43,867 nt of DNA from Bacteroidales bacterium UBA1077 (GTDB lineage: Bacteria > Bacteroidota > Bacteroidia > Bacteroidales > UBA932). Below the pieces are notes generated by a model. That model saw only the letters and a program-made list of their open reading frames with translations, searched no databases and was not told the origin of the DNA. The stretch is taken from NCBI GenBank assembly GCA_002314195.1, contig DCCQ01000125.1:1-43867 (forward strand). Reading direction: 5' to 3'. Below are positions 34,837 through 42,512 of this stretch, piece by piece. Both the position numbers and the translations under genes were made by a program. Position 1 is the first letter of the stretch. Each line of letters begins with the position of its first letter.

Positions 34837-34910
34837 TCGGGGTACAGTGACTCGAACACTGGACCCTCTGGTCCCAAACCAGATGCGCTAGCCAACTGCG
34901 CCACACCCCG
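34837..34910 (-). tRNA. tRNA-Pro, anticodon TGG
   Basis: The minus strand folds as a complete cloverleaf of 74 bases. Acceptor arms CGGGGTG and TACCCCG pair, with A as the discriminator base. The anticodon stem is TCTGG/CCAGA around the loop TTTGGGA, giving anticodon TGG. The T arm contains GTTCGAGTC. CCA is not encoded. A consensus promoter precedes it and a hairpin terminator follows. Confidence 0.96.
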
Positions 34911-34987
34911 ATAACATTCCTTCGGGTTGCCCCCTCAGGCCTTCCCAGACAACCACTCGTTAGAGATGTTCTCATTGGAAAGGACTG

Positions 34988-35017
34988 CAAAGTTATGCCT
35001 TTTTTCTTAATTCGCAA
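34988..35017 (-). promoter_or_regulatory. tRNA-Pro promoter
   Basis: On the minus strand TTG (35017-35015, within TTTTG) is followed after 19 bases by TAACTTTG (34995-34988), an excellent match to the Bacteroidetes -33/-7 pair. The predicted start leaves a leader of about 70 bases before the mature tRNA. Confidence 0.75.
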
Positions 35018-35038
35018 AACTTTTTTAAAAAAATCCGT

Positions 35039-35046
35039 TATCTTTG
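35039..35046 (+). promoter_or_regulatory. candidate -7 element for lolD
   Basis: Plus-strand TATCTTTG matches TAnnTTTG. Transcription from here would start near 35053, inside the first codons of the longest possible lolD frame, which supports the later ATG at 35144. Confidence 0.5.
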
Positions 35047-35143
35047 AATGATAATATTCAAAGTCCTATGGTCTGACTACCTCTGGCGGTATGAGTATAT
35101 TCGGATTTGCGGCTTTGTGAGGAAACACAACAAGAATTTGGTT

Positions 35144-35803
35144 ATGATTATTCAGGCTAAAGGCATTGAGAAATCTTTCGGAGATCTGCATGTTCTTAAA
35201 GGGATTGATTTTCAGGTTGATAAATCTGAGGTCGTGTCTATTATGGGAGCTTCTGGAGCCGGGAAATCAACGTTGCTTCAGATTCTTGGCACATTGTCGA
35301 CACCTGATGCCGGCTCGCTTGAGATTGACGGCACGGATGTCCTGCATTTGAACGGCAAGGGCCTGTCCGCTTTCAGGAACAGAAGGATTGGCTTCGTGTT
35401 CCAGTTCCATCACCTTCTTCCTGAGTTCAACGCGCTGGAGAACGTGATGATCCCGGCTTTCATAGCCGGACGTTCTGACAAGGATGCCAAAGCCGCGGCC
35501 ACAAAACTGCTTAAGGACATGGGCTTGGCTGAAAGAATGGAACACAAGCCATCCGAACTCTCCGGAGGAGAGCAGCAGAGGGTCGCCATCGCAAGGGCCT
35601 TGATCAATGATCCGGCGATCCTTTTCGCCGATGAGCCGTCCGGCAATCTGGATTCTAAAACCAAGACCGAGATTCATCAGCTGTTCTTTGACCTGCGGCA
35701 ACGTTACGGACAGACAGTCGTCATAGTGACACATGATCCTGAACTGGCGAAGATGTGCGACAGGTCTCTGTTTATGCGTGACGGCCAGTTTGTCGATGAA
35801 TAG
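35144..35803 (+). CDS. lolD: LolD-like ABC transporter ATP-binding protein
   Basis: The 219-residue protein has Walker A GASGAGKS (lysine 41), FVFQFHHLLPEF as the Q-loop region, the signature LSGGEQQRVAIARAL and Walker B ILFADEPSGNLD. The HHLLPEF segment and length suit LolD, which powers release of outer-membrane lipoproteins with LolC/E; the related MacB/FtsE ATPases are less likely alternatives. No permease gene is adjacent, which is common for lolD in Bacteroidetes. The ATG at 35144 gives a family-typical start (MIIQAKGIEKSFGD); an in-frame ATG at 35048 lies beside the promoter element. trmN6 follows 26 bases later. Confidence 0.88.
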   Translation: MIIQAKGIEKSFGDLHVLKGIDFQVDKSEVVSIMGASGAGKSTLLQILGTLSTPDAGSLEIDGTDVLHLNGKGLSAFRNRRIGFVFQFHHLLPEFNALENVMIPAFIAGRSDKDAKAAATKLLKDMGLAERMEHKPSELSGGEQQRVAIARALINDPAILFADEPSGNLDSKTKTEIHQLFFDLRQRYGQTVVIVTHDPELAKMCDRSLFMRDGQFVDE

Positions 35804-35829
35804 CTGTTCTTGGCTCCGGAATATTCATT

Positions 35830-36591
35830 ATGAGCGTCTTCCACTTTAAAAGGTTCAGTGTGGCCAACGAGCGTTCCGCGATGAAGGTCAACACCGATGG
35901 GGTCCTTCTCGGGGCGGCCACAACGGTGCTTCCGAGTGACAGGCAAGTCCTTGATGTGGGCACCGGCACCGGCACGGTGGCCTTGATGATAGCCCAACGC
36001 ATTGAGACGGAATGCCTTGACCAGAATTGGCATATTCAAGGAATAGACGTTGACGCTCCGTCCGCGGATGAGGCTGCGGAAAACTTCGGTCAGTCCCCTT
36101 GGCGGGAACATTTGGAGTCTGTGAATATCGGTTTGAAGGCTTTCAGGCTTGCGGACAATGGAAGCCGCTATGACCTGATTGTCTCGAATCCACCATATTA
36201 CGACAATTCGCTTCAGGCTCCGGAAGTCAGGCGCAACTCCGCGCGACATACGGGCGATTCGGAGTCCTCTTCCGGGGCAGAACCCCTTTCCTTCCGGGAT
36301 ATTCTTGAATATGCCTCCGAAGTTCTCGGTGAATATGGCCGTGTCTCGATGATACTGCCGTCCGATCAGGAGAAAGCGTTGCTCAGGTATGCCCGGATGT
36401 GCGGATTTGAACCATGGAAAATCATGAGGATCAGATCTGTGGAGCGTAAGCCTGTGTCAAGGTTGATTGTTCAGTTTGCGAGAAGAGGAAAGTTCGGCGG
36501 CTCACCCGCGGAAGAGTTCTTGACTCTTCTTGACGAAAGAGGGAAGCGTACTTCACAGCATGCTTCCCTCGTAACAGATTATTATCTGTAA
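35830..36591 (+). CDS. trmN6: tRNA1(Val) A37 N6-methyltransferase family protein (TrmN6/YfiC)
   Basis: The 253-residue protein has the YfiC/TrmN6 layout: an N-terminal FHFKRFSVANERSAMKVNTD stretch, the SAM-binding motif DVGTGTGTVAL near 41-51 and catalytic NPPYYDNS near 123-130. This family methylates adenine 37 of valine tRNA in E. coli. The NPPY motif marks an N6-adenine or N5-glutamine type; the KVxTDGVLLGA start separates it from HemK-type enzymes. It is in the same direction as lolD with a short gap. The 3' end holds a GGGAAGC/GCTTCCC hairpin that may help termination. Confidence 0.86.
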   Translation: MSVFHFKRFSVANERSAMKVNTDGVLLGAATTVLPSDRQVLDVGTGTGTVALMIAQRIETECLDQNWHIQGIDVDAPSADEAAENFGQSPWREHLESVNIGLKAFRLADNGSRYDLIVSNPPYYDNSLQAPEVRRNSARHTGDSESSSGAEPLSFRDILEYASEVLGEYGRVSMILPSDQEKALLRYARMCGFEPWKIMRIRSVERKPVSRLIVQFARRGKFGGSPAEEFLTLLDERGKRTSQHASLVTDYYL

Positions 36592-36633
36592 CCAAACTAA
36601 CCATTAACCAATTGACCAAAAAAATAATCTGTT
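36573..36633. repeat. 11-bp inverted repeat across the convergent gene ends
   Basis: AACAGATTATT (36573-36583, end of trmN6) is the exact reverse complement of AATAATCTGTT (36623-36633, just past the end of the minus-strand gene at 36635). The 39-base spacer is A/T-rich. It may act as a weak bidirectional terminator. Confidence 0.6.
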
Positions 36634-36634
36634 G

Positions 36635-37102
36635 TTATTTTCGTTCATCTTTCTTGTTTTCGTTCTTGTTCAGTCTGTGGATCTGTTGTCTGCGGAATGA
36701 TTCCTCGGCTATGAACAGTTTCGCCACTTTTTTGCCGGGGAGTATCTTACGGTACTCAACGACGTATTTACTATCAATATCCTTGCCACAATTCTGCGAT
36801 TCTATGTATTTATCCAACAAAGAATTGATTTCATCGTCATTTTTACCGGCCTTAATGGCTTCATCGAGAACTTTGTAGGCGTCTATGACAACCTTGAACG
36901 AATTTCTTTTCTCGCGTTCGCATCTGTTGTAAACAGGCCAGAACCTTTCGGCTTCGGCGCTTGTCAGATCCATCGCGTCGGTAAGATAGGCGATTTTCTC
37001 CGCTTTCCACCTGTCGTGCCAATCCTTCTTGTCTTTGTCCTGGGCCATCACACCGGTGACGGCGAAGACCAGAACCGAGAGTATGAATAATGTCCGTTTC
37101 AT
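36635..37102 (-). CDS. exported helical protein downstream of an ECF sigma operon
   Basis: The 155-residue protein has a clear signal peptide (MKRTLFILSVLVFAVTGVMA), then a highly charged helical domain with WHDRWKAEKIAYLTDAMDLT and AERFWPVYN. This resembles the Spy/CpxP-like or heavy-metal-sensor-like periplasmic proteins often encoded after Bacteroidetes ECF sigma factors. Function is unknown; a periplasmic stress sensor or chaperone is possible. The ATG at 37102 is chosen because it opens the signal peptide; a frame opening further upstream would overlap the preceding gene. Its start is seven bases downstream of that gene's stop. Confidence 0.75.
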   Translation of the reverse strand: MKRTLFILSVLVFAVTGVMAQDKDKKDWHDRWKAEKIAYLTDAMDLTSAEAERFWPVYNRCEREKRNSFKVVIDAYKVLDEAIKAGKNDDEINSLLDKYIESQNCGKDIDSKYVVEYRKILPGKKVAKLFIAEESFRRQQIHRLNKNENKKDERK

Positions 37103-37109
37103 TTCAATT

Positions 37110-37517
37110 CTATTTTTTCGCAAGCAATCCAGTATATTCAATCAATTCGGCCGGAGTTCCTGAATCAATCAGGTAGTTGACCACGTCGTCATTGGAAATC
37201 GTGTCTTGCGTGCCGGCTTCCGTAGAAAGGTATTCATCGGTCTGAAGCAGGCCCGCGTAGGTGAACTCATTGTAGAGGTCCACTTCAGCGCTTTTCTCCG
37301 CCGTGCCTCTGATGACGGCGTTCCCGACCAGCAGAAACGCGAGGAAGCAGGCGGCCAGCGCGAGGTACGGCTTCATACGCTGTACGGGACCAAGCGCCCG
37401 AGGTGCGGCTGGTATGGCGTCAAGGCGTGCCTTGAGATCCTCGAAATATCCTTCAGGGACCTTGCAGGCTGCCTTTCCGGCATCATTGAATATGTTGTTT
37501 TTACCTTGCATTACCAT
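37110..37517 (-). CDS. single-pass membrane protein, putative anti-sigma factor
   Basis: The 135-residue protein has a cytoplasmic N-terminus with KVPEGYFEDLKARLDAIP, a segment common in Bacteroidetes proteins encoded beside ECF sigma factors. A membrane helix follows near 50-68 (YLALAACFLAFLLVGNAVI), then an acidic outer domain. There is no zinc-binding HxxxCxxC motif, so it is not a classical ZAS anti-sigma factor. The role as membrane-bound partner of the upstream sigma factor is inferred from order and topology. It lies 21 bases after the sigma gene. Met1 or Met3 may be the start. Confidence 0.7.
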   Translation of the reverse strand: MVMQGKNNIFNDAGKAACKVPEGYFEDLKARLDAIPAAPRALGPVQRMKPYLALAACFLAFLLVGNAVIRGTAEKSAEVDLYNEFTYAGLLQTDEYLSTEAGTQDTISNDDVVNYLIDSGTPAELIEYTGLLAKK

Positions 37518-37538
37518 AAATTTGACAGATTGCTGTGG

Positions 37539-38084
37539 TCAGGGTTTAATTTCGGTTTCAAGTTCCGCGCGGATTTTTTCGGCCGCGAAATGATAGGATG
37601 CTTTCAATGCGCCTACGGACGTTCCCAGAATCTCGGAGATGTCCTCGTAGGACAAATCGTCAAAATAACGCATGCAGAACACGGACTTCTGCTTTTTCGG
37701 AAGCTTGGCTATGGCTTTGAGGAGAAGCCTTTGAGCCTCGTCGCCGTTGAAATACGGGTCGTCGTCAATCTTGTCGGCCAGTTCCGTGTCGATGCTCTCA
37801 AACCTGAGCAAGGCGCGGACTTTCTGCTTGTGGAGCCAGTTCAGTGTCTCGTTGGTGGCGATCCTGTAGATCCATGTGAACAGCCGGGAGTTGCCTCTGA
37901 ACGAAGGAAGCGCTGACCAGACCTTGATGAAGATCTCCTGGAGCAGGTCGTCGGTGTCCTCGTGTGAGCAGACGAACCTGCGGACGTGCCAATAGAGCCG
38001 CTCACTGTAAGCCGCGACAATCTCCTTGAACGCCTTCTCGCCTTGCCCGCCTCGGTATAAGCCGATAATCTCCTCGTCTGTCAT
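37539..38084 (-). CDS. ECF-type RNA polymerase sigma factor
   Basis: The 181-residue protein has region 2 (YSERLYWHVRRFVCSHEDTDDLLQ in shorter pieces: HEDTDDLLQEIFIKVW, FTWIYRIATNETLNWL) and region 4 (LPKKQKSVFCMRYFDDLSYEDISE then GTSVGALKASYHFA). The region 1.1/3 parts are absent, as expected for group 4 sigma factors. It leads a three-gene minus-strand operon with a membrane protein and a periplasmic protein, the classic layout of an envelope-sensing regulon. A near-perfect promoter of housekeeping type precedes it. Confidence 0.9.
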   Translation of the reverse strand: MTDEEIIGLYRGGQGEKAFKEIVAAYSERLYWHVRRFVCSHEDTDDLLQEIFIKVWSALPSFRGNSRLFTWIYRIATNETLNWLHKQKVRALLRFESIDTELADKIDDDPYFNGDEAQRLLLKAIAKLPKKQKSVFCMRYFDDLSYEDISEILGTSVGALKASYHFAAEKIRAELETEIKP

Positions 38085-38109
38085 CCTTGCCTGATTTCAT
38101 TGAATCTTT

Positions 38110-38140
38110 CAAATGTACGACAAATTGCTTATTTTTGCAA
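38110..38140. promoter_or_regulatory. interleaved divergent promoters of the sigma operon and lepA
   Basis: Minus strand: TTG (38140-38138), 20-base spacer, TACATTTG (38117-38110), an excellent -33/-7 pair for the sigma operon. Plus strand: TATTTTTG (38130-38137), a -7 element for lepA, lies inside that spacer and touches the minus-strand -33. The two promoters cannot easily be occupied together. Confidence 0.65.
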
Positions 38141-38187
38141 TTCTACGAATATTTTGCCGGAGACGGCCGGCAACAGAACGGAACTAT

Positions 38188-39978
38188 ATGAAGCACATAC
38201 GAAATTTCTGCATCATCGCCCACATCGATCACGGGAAGAGCACTCTTGCCGACAGGCTCATCGAGTTGACCAAGACTCTGTCTTCCAGAGACATGGAGGC
38301 GCAGGTGCTGGACGACATGGATTTGGAGAGGGAGAAGGGAATCACCATCAAGAGCCACGCCATCCAGATGGAATATATTTATAAAGGTGAGAAATATGTC
38401 CTTAACCTGATCGACACTCCCGGGCATGTGGATTTCTCCTACGAGGTTTCCCGCTCGATCGCTTCCTGTGAGGGAGCCTTGTTGGTTGTTGATGCGTCTC
38501 AGGGCATTCAGGCTCAGACGATTTCCAATCTTTATCTGGCTGTGGACCACGGGCTTGAGATCATCCCTGTGATGAACAAGATTGACATGGATTCCGCTCA
38601 GCCAGAGATCGTGGCCGACCAGATCGTTGATCTCCTGGGCTGTGACCACGACGACATATTCAAAGTCTCCGCGCGCACGGGCGAGGGAATCCCGCCGCTT
38701 CTGGACGCCATTGTGGAGAAGATTCCGGCGCCTCACGGGGATCCTGACGCTCCGCTCCAGGCTTTGATCTTCGACTCTGTGTTCAATCCGTTCCGGGGAA
38801 TCATCGCCTATTTCAAGGTCCTGAACGGCTCGATCGCGACTGGCGACAAGGTCAAATTCGTGGCGACAGGACAGGAATATGACGCCGAGGAGGTCGGTGT
38901 GCTCAAGATGAAGCTCCAGCCTACGGGCAAGGTCTCGACAGGGGACGTGGGCTACATCATCTCCGGAATCAAGAGGGCCGTGGAGGTCAAGGTGGGTGAC
39001 ACCATCACACATTCGGCAAGGCCGTGCGCAGCCGCCATCGCCGGATTCGAGGAAGTCAAGCCGATGGTGTTCGCCGGAATGTACCCTGTACAGGCCGACA
39101 AGTTCGAGGAACTGAGGGCGACTCTGGAAAAGTTCCAGCTCAACGACGCGTCCTTCGTTTACGAACCGGAGTCTTCGCTGGCTCTGGGATTCGGTTTCCG
39201 TTGCGGATTCCTCGGACTTCTGCACCTTGAAATCGTTCAGGAACGTCTTTTCAGGGAGTTCAACATGGATGTCATCACGACTGTCCCTAACGTTTCCTAT
39301 AAGGTCTACACCACTCAGGGTGAGGTCCTTGATGTGCATAACCCGTCCGGCCTTCCGGCCCCGACACTGATAGACCACATAGAGGAGCCGTTCATCAGGG
39401 CCCAGATCATCTCCAAGACTGATTTCTACGGGGCGATCATGAAGCTGTGCATGGACAAGAGGGGAACGCTGATCGGGGAACACTACATCACGTCCGACAG
39501 GGTAGAGTTGACTTACGATATGCCGCTTTCTGAGATCGTGTTCGATTTCTATGACAAACTGAAGTCTGTGTCAAAGGGGTACGCCTCATTTGACTATCAC
39601 GTGACGGATTTCCGTCCGGCAAGGCTTGTCAAGCTGGACATCCTGCTGAACGGCGATCCGGCCGACGCGCTCTCGACTCTTATCCACGAGGATCACGCCT
39701 ACGATTTTGGGCGTAAGATCTGTTTGAAACTCAAAGAGTTGATTCCTCGTCAGCAGTTCGACATCGCCGTGCAGGCGGCCATCGGGGCGAAGATCATCGC
39801 CCGTGAGACCGTCCGTCAGGTGCGCAAGGACGTCACGGCCAAGTGTTACGGAGGTGATGTGACCCGTAAGAGAAAGCTGCTTGAGAAACAGAAGGAGGGA
39901 AAGAAGAGGATGCGTCAGATCGGCACGGTCCAGGTGCCTCAGAGCGCTTTCATGGCCGTGCTTAAACTCGATTCTTAG
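38188..39978 (+). CDS. lepA: elongation factor 4 (LepA)
   Basis: LepA is a ribosome-associated GTPase that influences initiation and elongation under stress. The 596-residue protein has G1 HIDHGKST (12-19), the G2 region with EREKGITIKSHA, G3 DTPGHVDFS, G4 NKID, and the LepA-specific C-terminal part ending KEGKKRMRQIGTVQVPQSAF. Length is normal. The ATG at 38188 gives the standard MKHIRNFCIIAHIDHGKS start; the in-frame ATG at 38113 lies upstream of the predicted transcript start. A glycosyltransferase-like gene begins one base after its stop. Confidence 0.96.
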   Translation: MKHIRNFCIIAHIDHGKSTLADRLIELTKTLSSRDMEAQVLDDMDLEREKGITIKSHAIQMEYIYKGEKYVLNLIDTPGHVDFSYEVSRSIASCEGALLVVDASQGIQAQTISNLYLAVDHGLEIIPVMNKIDMDSAQPEIVADQIVDLLGCDHDDIFKVSARTGEGIPPLLDAIVEKIPAPHGDPDAPLQALIFDSVFNPFRGIIAYFKVLNGSIATGDKVKFVATGQEYDAEEVGVLKMKLQPTGKVSTGDVGYIISGIKRAVEVKVGDTITHSARPCAAAIAGFEEVKPMVFAGMYPVQADKFEELRATLEKFQLNDASFVYEPESSLALGFGFRCGFLGLLHLEIVQERLFREFNMDVITTVPNVSYKVYTTQGEVLDVHNPSGLPAPTLIDHIEEPFIRAQIISKTDFYGAIMKLCMDKRGTLIGEHYITSDRVELTYDMPLSEIVFDFYDKLKSVSKGYASFDYHVTDFRPARLVKLDILLNGDPADALSTLIHEDHAYDFGRKICLKLKELIPRQQFDIAVQAAIGAKIIARETVRQVRKDVTAKCYGGDVTRKRKLLEKQKEGKKRMRQIGTVQVPQSAFMAVLKLDS

Positions 39979-39979
39979 A

Positions 39980-40654
39980 ATGTACGATGTAGCCTTGCTC
40001 ATAACAGTGCTGGAAGGTGGCGATGGCTCGGTGGCTTGTCTTGAGGAATGTCAGAGGCAGACAGACGCGATGACGGCCACAGGGGAATATTCATTCTCCA
40101 TATTCATGAATGACAGAGGGGTGGCGGGATATCGGAAGGTTTGGGAGGAGGCCGCGTCACAAAGGTTTGATTTCTACCTTTGGATGGACGCGGATCTTCT
40201 GCTCACCGAAGGGGCGTTGGCTTCATTCTTTGAAAACTCGATGTTCCTTCGCCACAAGGCGGTGATAACAGGGACTGTGGCTGACTTGTCGGGCAATCTG
40301 ATGTATGGTGGAAGATCACGTCACGGAAGATTGCTTGAGCCGGATAAAGTAATCCCTGTTCCTTGCCATTTATATGATATGGCGTTCACGCTGGTTCCCG
40401 AATATGCTGTCAGACACCTTGAGGATCCGTCTGACATATTCCGTCCAAGCCTTTTTGATTATGGCTATGGCGCGAAAGTGGCTAAAGCCGGTGTGGCCAG
40501 GGTTATCGCTCCGGATATTCTTGCCCGAACAGGCAGAAAACCGGAACCGCCGGCATGGAAGAATCCGGAGAAGGCGATGACGGAAAGGATATTATCACTG
40601 ATGAAGGCATGCAACCGCGAGTTTATACGTGTGATGCATTCGATTTTCAGATAA
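39980..40654 (+). CDS. small glycosyltransferase-like protein
   Basis: The 224-residue protein begins MYDVALLITVLEGGDGSV and carries FYLWMDADLLLTEGAL, a DxD-type motif with its two aspartates (DAD) as in GT-A fold glycosyltransferases. Later stretches are CHLYDMAFTLVPEYAV and FDYGYGAKVAKAG. Neither the donor nor the acceptor can be read from sequence. It is short for a complete GT2 enzyme and has no membrane segment. It begins one base after lepA, so it is probably co-transcribed with it. Earlier in-frame starts inside lepA (from 39881) are unlikely, because they give a basic atypical N-terminus. Confidence 0.65.
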   Translation: MYDVALLITVLEGGDGSVACLEECQRQTDAMTATGEYSFSIFMNDRGVAGYRKVWEEAASQRFDFYLWMDADLLLTEGALASFFENSMFLRHKAVITGTVADLSGNLMYGGRSRHGRLLEPDKVIPVPCHLYDMAFTLVPEYAVRHLEDPSDIFRPSLFDYGYGAKVAKAGVARVIAPDILARTGRKPEPPAWKNPEKAMTERILSLMKACNREFIRVMHSIFR

Positions 40655-40730
40655 TATTTGTAAATTTACGCCTGCGCATTCGATTGCGGATGAACGCTTG
40701 ACTACAATTAACATTAAAACATCCAATATT

Positions 40731-42503
40731 ATGAAGCATCCTAAAATAGGAATCCGCCCGACCATAGACGGCCGTCAAGGCGGTGTGCGTGAAAGTCTTG
40801 AGGAAAAGACAATGACACTTGCCGCTAACGTGGCAGCGTTGATTTCCTCAAATCTGAAATATACCGACGGAACTCCGGTGCAGTGTGTCATCGCTGACGG
40901 AACGATCGGTCGTGTGGCTGAGAGCGCCGCATGCGCGGAGAAGTTCGAGCGTGAGGGTGTCGGAGGAACCATCACGGTGACTTCCTGCTGGTGCTATGGC
41001 TCTGAGACGATGGACATGAACCCATACTGGCCGAAGGCTGTCTGGGGGTTTAACGGTACGGAGCGTCCGGGAGCGGTTTACCTTGCAGCTGTCCTTGCCG
41101 CCCACGCCCAGAAGGGCCTTCCGGCTTTCGGAATATACGGTCACGATGTCCAGGATCTTGAGGACAACTCGATTCCTGAGGATGTGGCCGAGAAGATTCT
41201 CAGGTTTGCCCGCGGCGCTGTCGCCGTGGCTGAGATGAGAGGGGAGTCTTACCTTTCCATCGGCAGTGTGACGATGGGTATCGCCGGCTCTATCGTTGAC
41301 ACGAATTTCTTCCAGAAGTATCTGGGAATGAGGAATGAAAGTGTGGACGAGGTCGAGATTCTCAGACGTATGGATCTTGGAATATACGACCCTCAGGAGT
41401 TCGAGAAGGCTATGGCATGGGTCAAGAAATATTGCATGCCTAACGAGGGCTGGGACAAGAATCCTGAAGGAAAGCGGAAGACCCGCGAGCAGAAGGACAA
41501 GGATTGGGAGTTTGTTGTGAAGATGACCATCATCGTGATGGACCTCATGCACGGCAATCCTAAACTCCGCGAGATGGGCTTCAAGGAGGAGGCACTCGGC
41601 CACAACGCCATCGCCGGAGGTTTCCAGGGACAGCGCCAGTGGACCGACTGGATGCCGAACGGGGACTTCACCGAGACCATTCTCAACACCAACTTCGACT
41701 GGAACGGCCGCAGGGAACCTTCTATCCTCGCAACCGAGAATGATTCTCTCAACGGAACCGCTATGCTGATGGCCCACTTGCTGACCAACCGTCCTCAGAT
41801 CTTCTCAGACGTGAGGACCTACTGGAGCCCTGAGGCTGTCAAGAGGGTTACCGGCAAGGAATTGACCGGCAAGGCCGCTCCTGGAATCATCCATCTCATC
41901 AACTCCGGAGCCACCACGATGGATGGCTGCGGCCAGAGCTCGGACACCGAAGGCAATCCTGTGATGAAGCCGTTCTGGGAGATGACTGATGAGGACGAGA
42001 AGCGTTGCATCGAGCACTCGCAGTGGATGCCGGCCGACAGGGATTACTTCCGTGGCGGCGGATTCAGCATCCATTTCGTGTCAAGGGGGGATTTCCCTGC
42101 CACTATGGCCAGAATCAACATTGTGGACGGTCTCGGACCGGTTCTTCAGATCGCTGAGGGCTGGGTTGTTGACATCGATCCGGAGATTCATAAGATTCTT
42201 GACAAGCGCACCGACCCTACATGGCCTACAACATGGTTCACACCGCGCCTAGATCCTAAGAAGGATGCCTTCAAGGATGTTTACAGCGTGATGAACAACT
42301 GGGGAGCCAACCACGGAGCCATCTCATACGGCCACATCGGAGCCGACCTCATCACTTTGGCCTCGATGCTCCGCATCCCTGTCTGCATGCACAATGTGGA
42401 TGACGCCAAAATCTTCCGCCCTGCGGCATGGAACGCGTTTGGAATGGACAAGGAGGGTGCTGATTTCCGCGCTTGCGCCAACTTCGGCCCGATCTACAAG
42501 TAA
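40731..42503 (+). CDS. fucI: L-fucose isomerase
   Basis: FucI converts L-fucose to L-fuculose, the first step of fucose catabolism, using Mn2+. The 590-residue protein begins MKHPKIGIRPTIDGRQGGVR and keeps the family stretches TSCWCYGSETMD, GFNGTERPGAVYLAA and GAITYGHIGADL-like NHGAISYGHIGADLIT near the end. Length is normal for the hexameric enzyme. The ATG at 40731 is preferred over an in-frame TTG at 40698. A poor -7 match (AATATTTG, 40653-40660) overlaps the end of the preceding gene. fucP follows after nine bases, so transport and isomerisation are co-expressed. Host mucin or plant glycans are the likely fucose source. Confidence 0.95.
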   Translation: MKHPKIGIRPTIDGRQGGVRESLEEKTMTLAANVAALISSNLKYTDGTPVQCVIADGTIGRVAESAACAEKFEREGVGGTITVTSCWCYGSETMDMNPYWPKAVWGFNGTERPGAVYLAAVLAAHAQKGLPAFGIYGHDVQDLEDNSIPEDVAEKILRFARGAVAVAEMRGESYLSIGSVTMGIAGSIVDTNFFQKYLGMRNESVDEVEILRRMDLGIYDPQEFEKAMAWVKKYCMPNEGWDKNPEGKRKTREQKDKDWEFVVKMTIIVMDLMHGNPKLREMGFKEEALGHNAIAGGFQGQRQWTDWMPNGDFTETILNTNFDWNGRREPSILATENDSLNGTAMLMAHLLTNRPQIFSDVRTYWSPEAVKRVTGKELTGKAAPGIIHLINSGATTMDGCGQSSDTEGNPVMKPFWEMTDEDEKRCIEHSQWMPADRDYFRGGGFSIHFVSRGDFPATMARINIVDGLGPVLQIAEGWVVDIDPEIHKILDKRTDPTWPTTWFTPRLDPKKDAFKDVYSVMNNWGANHGAISYGHIGADLITLASMLRIPVCMHNVDDAKIFRPAAWNAFGMDKEGADFRACANFGPIYK

Positions 42504-42512
42504 TCCTTGACC

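Noticed and set aside
34637..35017. 126-codon minus-strand frame across tRNA-Pro
   Set aside because: It runs straight through the tRNA and its terminator, which explain the sequence; the product has no recognisable domain.
38143..39483. 446-codon minus-strand frame opposite lepA
   Set aside because: Antisense to a highly conserved GTPase, with shadow-type composition (Asp/Leu/Arg/His-rich) and no domain.
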